A stretch of 64,000 bases of DNA, from assembly GCA_036346225.1 (NCBI GenBank), contig JARFIW010001491.1, positions 1,550,001 through 1,614,000 of the forward strand, in the 5' to 3' direction. Position numbers and translations under genes: made by a program. Position 1 is the first letter of the stretch. The number at the start of each line of letters is the position of its first letter. Positions 58,235-64,000 of this stretch are shown piece after piece. The notes below the pieces were generated by a model. That model did no database searches and was not told the DNA's origin. It saw only the letters and a program-made list of their open reading frames with translations. This DNA is from Platerodrilus igneus (lineage: Eukaryota > Arthropoda > Insecta > Coleoptera > Lycidae).

Positions 58235-60891
58235 CACCAGTTTAAAGAAACAAAATGATTGATTAGAAACTTGAACACAGAAGCGTTGGGGAATTGCTAT
58301 TGAAATGTTCATGAGAGAACAATGTCGTTGTACAAAGAAAATAATTTGTTCTATTTTTAAGTCAAATATTGATGCAAGCAGTACAAATGAAGTAGGGAAT
58401 CCATTGACGATGATTCAAAGTGTACAAGACAACTGGAAACACGAATTGAAGAAATAGTGTAGCGCCGTTTGGTTTGCTTTTAACTAGAATAATTACAGTA
58501 AAACGTAAATTAAACATTTGTACACAAAAGATAATGGGTGGGCACCCTCTGGTATGACATCTTTAAACAGAGTTGATTGACAGATATAAGGATTTTGCGA
58601 TTACGAGTTATTTAGATTACATAGGTATATTCTGAATGATACCTGGGATATCTTATACTTAGTGATGAGTTTGAATTAGCATTAAAGAGTCTGAAAAATG
58701 GTAAGGCACCGGGTACAGATAAGGTGCAAGCTGAAACTCTAAAAGCCGCTGGACAAGCAGTAACAGAACGTCTCTTCCGACTTGTAAGCTATATGTATGA
58801 GCAGGCGAGATACCCAAAGATTTCAAACGTAACATTGTAACGTTTTACATACACATAAAGCTCGAGGCGCTTGCCCGAGATACTTACAATTATTCTTGTT
58901 CTAGCATGTAGTCAGATAAGACACAATTTTTTTTAAAAACGTGGGAGGAAAATTTCCTTGCCACGTCGAGTAGAAGAAACTTTCACTCTTGGGAAAGACA
59001 TGTTACCTGGGTTGTAATGTAGAAAGATTATTGTTAAAGCTAAGCAGTGAAGTGGATGCAAGATTTGTAAAACAATTCGTATGCGTGACAATATGGCGTC
59101 TTTATCGCTACTAATTTGTCTGAATTTTTAGCAAGAAGTTTCATTCTTAGGAATTCATAATGGGTTTCAGGAATCAATTTGAATAGCTTTATAGTAAATG
59201 GAATAATAATGGAACGACATTTGCACGTGGCTGCAATCATATAGGTGTTGTATATTTTGTAAGCACCGAGTTTTGCTAGGGTGAGTACGCTTCCTTTTTT
59301 TTGTAACAAGCATCAATCCAAGTGAGAAGCAAAATCGTTTTGAAACGGCGTGGAATTGGAAGACAAATAATTACTTAAACGATTTAAAATTTCAGTAAAT
59401 GTTCGATTATTAAATATATAAAAGCTTTCTTGTTAAAATAAATTATGCTTCATTTAGTATATATATATATATATAAGATGATTTGGCTAACGATTTAAAA
59501 TTTTTAGTATATTTTTAAATATTAAGTACGAAAGCTTTCCTGTTAAAATAAATTATACTTTATTTAGGATATGTCAGATGATCTGGCTAGACTTTTTTGT
59601 CATTATTTGTTAGCTTTAAATAGTCATTTAGGGCACAATTTGGTTTAACATCTGCCAGATAAACATCTGGTGATACATGTTTACTTAAACAGGTCACACG
59701 TATGTTCTTCAAACAAGTTGTATAATGAGATAATTCTCGACTTTTAAAGAGAAGTCACTCAAGATGTTAAAAAGATTCAAGTTTGATCTATAACTAAACT
59801 TTGTGAGCCGAAAACAAAGATCTTTACTAGAAGCATTCGCTTAATGTAATGAGATATTATTTTTTATGATGGGCCTAACCCATTAATAGCTGTTAATTTG
59901 TCGACTAAACATTTCTATGAGCATTGAACGTCATGTTATTGTATTTATGATTTTGTGTTAATTTTTTTTGTATATAAAAGAAGAGCAAACAATTTTATTA
60001 CATATCTGCAAACTATTGTAATAGTTTTATTTCTGAGAATCTAACAAGAGAAAGTGTTTTATCCAATTCTGGTTGCAATAATTAAGTGTAAAAGAAATGG
60101 AGTTATGTTTTTGAATAACTATCTTCAGGCATAAGTAAATTCTCTTAAGGTTTATCTGTGTCTTTCCTTAAGAAGAGTATTTTTGTTAATATAATTGACG
60201 CAGTGGCGCCCTAAATTGTACAAAGATAGGTTCAATCTTAGAAAAAAACCTCCAATCTCATGCCTCCACAGGATAGACCCCGAGACTAGTCCGCAAGCAT
60301 TTATACTTCTTTTGGCAACACAGTTTGGCTCAATATCATCCTAACTAAAAGCCACTCTCAGTAATATAAATTAGCCAAAAAGTAATTTTAATTTCAACAT
60401 CATAGTAATATACCCAAAAAAAGAGGCACGATATATGTGAAAATTTTCGAACAATAAGTTTGACAGCATATGTTTCAAAAATATTAACTAGAATTGTACA
60501 AAGACGAATGGAAAAACGAGCTGAAGAAATACTGGGAGAAGATCAATTTGAGTTTAGGTGAAACAGGGGAACACGGGAGGCTATTTTAGCTCTGAGGGTG
60601 ATGATAGAGAAAACAATAGAGAAGGGGGAAAACGTATATACAGGGTGTCCCAAATTGAGTAGGATAGCATGGGTATCTTTCTTATTATTAATGATAAAGA
60701 TCTGCTTAAATGGGCAAAGTTGTGTCATTTGGATAGCTTATTTAAATTCCGCATAGATACATTCGAAATTCCAAACGGTTTAGAAATTATTTAAAAAACT
60801 GAAAACTGCCAATTTCTTGAAGTCGAATATTTTGTTATAATAAAAGATACGAAAAATGTTTCTTATAAAAATTACTTAGTTCAATTGTGTG
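58235..60891. repeat. Tandem duplication, unit 2 (2.66 kb)
   Basis: Copy of 55573-58234. Differences I can see are mostly homopolymer or microsatellite lengths (for example the A run near 60243 versus 57575, and the TA run near 59460 versus 56800) plus a few single bases. It carries the second copy of the RT fragment (58655-58840 and about 60400-60640) and of the 1.57-kb insertion. Its end lies inside the complete DNA transposon at 60641-62825. Confidence 0.95.
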
Positions 60892-61095
60892 CACTTAAAA
60901 GTGATATTAAAATTAAATTCAAGATGGCGGTTATCGAGATATTAGCATCAACTTTCATATTTTAAATGGACACCATATTGGATTTTAGATGATTAGATAG
61001 CATATTTTTTCTCTTTTCAACGATGTATCACAGCATATGTTTAAATGAAAAATTTACTGAAAATAATAATTTTAATTTTTATCAAGTAGGCATCA
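60641..61095. repeat. Left terminal inverted repeat
   Basis: Pairs with 62362-62825 apart from small indels. Its first about 255 bp also occur at 57979-58237, the tail of tandem unit 1. Confidence 0.9.
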
Positions 61096-61164
61096 ACACA
61101 AATCAGTTTAAAACAAATTAAACGAAAAAAAACGTTCGAATAACATTAAACACCAACTAATAAA

Positions 61165-62224
61165 TCATAGCAATTGTTCAAAATGTTGACCGTTATTATT
61201 TAAACACAATCGGCAACGTTTTAGAACACTTTTTGTTACGCGTCGTAATGTATTCCCATTAAGACCGTTTATTGCCTGCATAAACGCTTCCCGTAGTTCA
61301 TCCACATTATTGTACTGGAAATTACTTCCATATACATTATCTTTTAAAGTGCCCCATAAATAAAAATCCAAGGGTGTTAAGTCTGCTGATCTAGGCGGCC
61401 ATTTTACAGGTGTGTGGGTCGTGATTACCCTGCCATCAAAACGGTTACTTAAGTAGGTGATAACATCTCTAGCGTTGTGTGGAGGTGCGCCATCTTGTTG
61501 ATACCAAATTTGATTATTTTGTGCCAAAGGTAGGTCGTCTAATAAATCTTCTAAAGATGTTTGAAGCATTTCCAAACAACGTTGAGAGGTTAAGGTTCCA
61601 TCGAATATTATAGGACCAAGTAAACGGTTTCCCAATATACCACAAAAAACATTACATCCAAATCGAATTTGATTACGGCGTGGAACTGTTATGCGTGGGT
61701 TTTCCTGTGCCCAATAGTGTTCATTATGACGATTAAATATTCCACAGTTAGAAAAATAAGGCTCATCGGCCCACAAAACGCGATTGATAAAATCATCATT
61801 CTCCTAACTTGATTGATAAACTATCCGCAAAATGTTGATCTGCGGAGATAGTAGTTTGGTTGTAAGTTTTGAGCAATGTGAAATCTGTAAGGGTGATATT
61901 TATGCTTTTTTAAAATTCTTGATGCTTGAGACTTGGATACGTTTACTTGGGTTTCTATTTCCCGTGTTGAAATGTTTGGATTAGCTTCCACACAGGCCAG
62001 TGTCAACACCACATCTGTAATGTCTCCATTTATGTTTCGAGTAGGTTTTTTTAAACACCCATACTGCTGCATATTTGTGTCCAATCTTTGAAAGATTTTA
62101 ATGTTTGGCTGTCTTTTTCGGGAAAGTTTGTTAAGTATGTTTCGGCAGCAAGGCGACTGTTCTTATTACATTTTATGTATGTACAAAACATATGATATTG
62201 TTCGCTTGTTGAAAAATTTGCCAT
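61165..62224 (-). pseudogene. Mariner-like (DUF4817-type) transposase
   Basis: From ATG 62224 the N-terminus reads ANFSTSEQYHMFCTYIKCNK, typical of the DUF4817 helix-turn-helix region. A frame change near 62090 leads into 62084-61821 with the second HTH (NISTREIETQVNVSKSQASRI). A further change near 61810 opens the 203-codon catalytic frame at 61776-61165. Here the three Asp positions are visible: ADEPYFSNCGIFNRHN, WYQQDGAPPHNARD and RSADLTPLDFYLWG, with about 36 residues between the second and third. The two breaks make it inactive as read. The stop at 61165 lies about 70 bp inside the left inverted repeat. Confidence 0.88.
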
Positions 62225-62361
62225 TTGAATATTTTATAGAATAAGTATATCACAACTTATAACTGGGAAAGAGAATACACAAATGCCAATTATTAGTACA
62301 ACAGATACACTAATTCAAGATGACAGTTTGTTATAATTTCATTTGTTTAAGCGAAATTTGA

Positions 62362-62825
62362 TGATGCCTACTTGATAAAAAATTAAAATTATCATTTTCA
62401 GTAAATTTTTTCATTTAAACATATGTTGTGATACATCGTTGAAAAGAGAAAAAAATATGCTATCTAACCATCTAAAAATCCAATATGGCGTCCATTTAAA
62501 ATATGAAAGTTGATGCTAATATCTCGATAACCGCCATCTTGAATTTAATTTTAATATCATTTTTAAGTGCACACAATTGAACTAAGTAACTTTTATAAGA
62601 AACATTTTTTCGTATCTTTTATTATAACAAAAATATTCGACTTCGAAGAAATTGGCAGTTTTCAGTTTTTTTTAAATAATTTCTAAACCGTTTGGAATTT
62701 CGAATGTATCTATTCGGAATTTAAATAAGCTATCCAAATGACACAACTTTGCCCATTTAAGCAGATCTCTATCATTAATAATAAGAAAGATACCCATGCT
62801 ATCCTACTCAATTTGGGACACCCTG
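62362..62825. repeat. Right terminal inverted repeat
   Basis: Reverse complement of 60641-61095, ending GGGACACCCTG before TATA. Confidence 0.9.
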
Positions 62826-63895
62826 TATATAGGGTTTGTAGATCTGGAAAATGCATTCGATAATGTAAAAGGAAAAAATTTTCAAAATACTCAAAAAGAT
62901 TGGAATGAATTTTAGGGATAGACGGATAGTGCATTGCTTATACAAAGAGCAAACAGCGGTAATAGAATTAGAGCAAGTAAGTAGAGAAGTAAATATTAAG
63001 AAAGGGGTGAGACAGGGATGTGCCGAATCCTCATTAATTTTTAACTTGTACATAGAAGAGGCAATGAATACTGTCAAATGCAGAAATACATTTGGAATTA
63101 ATATGCAGGGACAAAAGATCGATATGCTTAGATTTGCAGATGATATAGCGGTATTAGCATCTTGCAAAGAAGAGTTAGAAGCTGCTCTTAATGAAATGGA
63201 AACAGTTCTAACAGAGAGATATGCTATGAAAATTAACAAAAATAAAACTAAAGTTTTAGTTTACAAAAGAGGAGAAAATAAATCAAAAACAAGAATACAA
63301 ATAGGTAAGAAGAACTTACAAGAGGTTAAGGATTTCTGCTACCTAGGAAGCCAAATAACGCAAGATGGGAAAAGTGCAAAAGATATAAAACAAAGATTAG
63401 CACAAGGTCGTGCTACATTTAACAAGAAAAAGCAACTACTGTGTTCAAAGACCATATACATAGAAACAAGGAAAAGATTGCTTAATACATATGTGTGGAG
63501 CACAGCACTGTATGACTGTGAAGCCTGGACAATAGGAGAAGCAGACAAGAAAAAGGTAGAAGCCTTTGAAATGTGGCGCTACAGACGTATGATGAAGTGG
63601 ACAGACAAAGTTAAGAACAAAGAGGTACTAGAAATGGTAGGGGAAGAAAGAACTATGTGGAAAACAGTAAAAAATAGGCCACATACTAAGACATGAGGGA
63701 ATAGTGTGGAATATATTAAAAGCAGAGATAGGAAAAAAGAGAAGTAGAGGTAGACCTAGGTTAGACTACTGCACACAGATAGTGAAAGATGTAGGATGTG
63801 CGAATTTCAGGGAAATGTGTAGGCTAGAATAGAAATCAATGGAGGTACGCTTCCACCCAGTCGCAAGATGGAAAAACTAATGACAAAAATAATAA
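62826..63895 (+). pseudogene. Non-LTR reverse transcriptase, 3' half
   Basis: It resumes the RT interrupted at 60640: FVDLENAFDNVK at about 62836, then a frame change into the 263-codon frame at 62905-63696. That frame holds GVRQGCAESSLIFNLYIEEA, the catalytic FADD box (DMLRFADDIAVLAS), the thumb (LQEVKDFCYLGSQIT) and the C-terminal STALYDCEAWTIGEADKKK and EMWRYRRMMKWTDK. A frame change near 63670 leads into the last segment (HILRHEGIVWNIL, GRPRLDYC and EVRFHPVARW) ending at about 63880. The catalytic aspartates are kept. The family is the same as at 43.2-49.2 kb. Confidence 0.88.
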
Positions 63896-64000
63896 CTGTA
63901 CTTAAACATGGTGATTATTATAAACAACTACAGATATTGGTTTTGTAATACTCTCAACTAATGTTAATTGTGCGAAAGGATTTACTTGAAAACTATTAAT

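Larger units (their letters stand above)
60641..62825 (-). mobile_element. Tc1/mariner-superfamily transposon with long inverted repeats
   Basis: The element starts CAGGGTGTCCCAAATTGAG and ends with the reverse complement. Its terminal inverted repeats are about 455-464 bp (60641-61095 and 62362-62825), and TATA is present on both sides. It carries one broken transposase on the minus strand. It is inserted into a non-LTR RT frame, whose two halves (ending at 60640 and resuming at 62826) continue each other once the element is removed. The long inverted repeats are unusual compared with the about 30-bp ends of classical mariners. Confidence 0.92.

Noticed and set aside
56376..59309. Identical 89-codon frames at 56376-56645 and 59040-59309 as a duplicated gene
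   Set aside because: They are identical only because of the recent tandem duplication; no domain, and they lie inside an apparent transposon insertion.
1..64000. Bacterial or phage-type defence or CRISPR system
   Set aside because: Introns, retrotransposons and AT-rich spacers are eukaryotic; no direct-repeat/spacer array or operon was found on either strand.

Overview
This window is eukaryotic, from an arthropod and most likely an insect. It is AT-rich, its genes have introns, and most of it is transposon-derived: Ty1/copia, Ty3/gypsy and BEL/Pao LTR elements, a non-LTR family with a CFDP2/RTE-like endonuclease, and Tc1/mariner-type DNA transposons. I see no bacterial operon structure, CRISPR array, rRNA or tRNA gene. 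The species cannot be fixed from the sequence.

Layout. 1-3.6 kb holds a decayed BEL-type PHD finger and two old dispersed repeats. 3.84-7.37 kb is a badly decayed gypsy-type gag-pol, joined at about 7.4 kb to the 3' half of a copia pol (to 8.64 kb). 10.81-15.44 kb is a complete but mutated copia element on the minus strand, with 240/243-bp LTRs and a GTAAT target duplication. 15.75-17.04 kb is an apparently intact host gene on the minus strand: a two-exon NEK2-like protein that has lost the HRD and DFG motifs, so a candidate pseudokinase. 18.08-22.63 kb is a second, young minus-strand copia element with 202-bp LTRs, an ATTTG duplication and an initiator-tRNA-Met-type primer site. 22.84-29.22 kb is a BEL/Pao element on the minus strand with a truncated 5' LTR.

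Between 29.4 and 41.6 kb there is no convincing gene. It contains an LTR-like block, a large foldback (30.26-30.89 kb), one copy of an old duplicated segment (32.8-35.5 kb) and a palindromic mariner derivative made of two inverted 5' ends (37.03-37.54 kb).

From 41.66 to 50.99 kb five exons of a minus-strand gene can be joined in phase. They encode a Cys-rich protein with a PAN/apple-like domain and a kringle-like domain. Its 7.6-kb intron carries two opposed non-LTR copies and an LTR-like promoter block. The second copy of the duplicated segment (49.2-52.3 kb) surrounds the first of these exons.

From 55.57 to 60.89 kb there is a nearly perfect 2.66-kb tandem duplication with CAC microhomology at its borders. 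At 60.64-62.83 kb a DNA transposon with about 460-bp inverted repeats has inserted into a non-LTR reverse transcriptase; the rest of that reverse transcriptase runs to about 63.9 kb.

The two host genes are the only likely functional genes. Most of the remaining coding sequence is in transposons interrupted by stops and frame changes.
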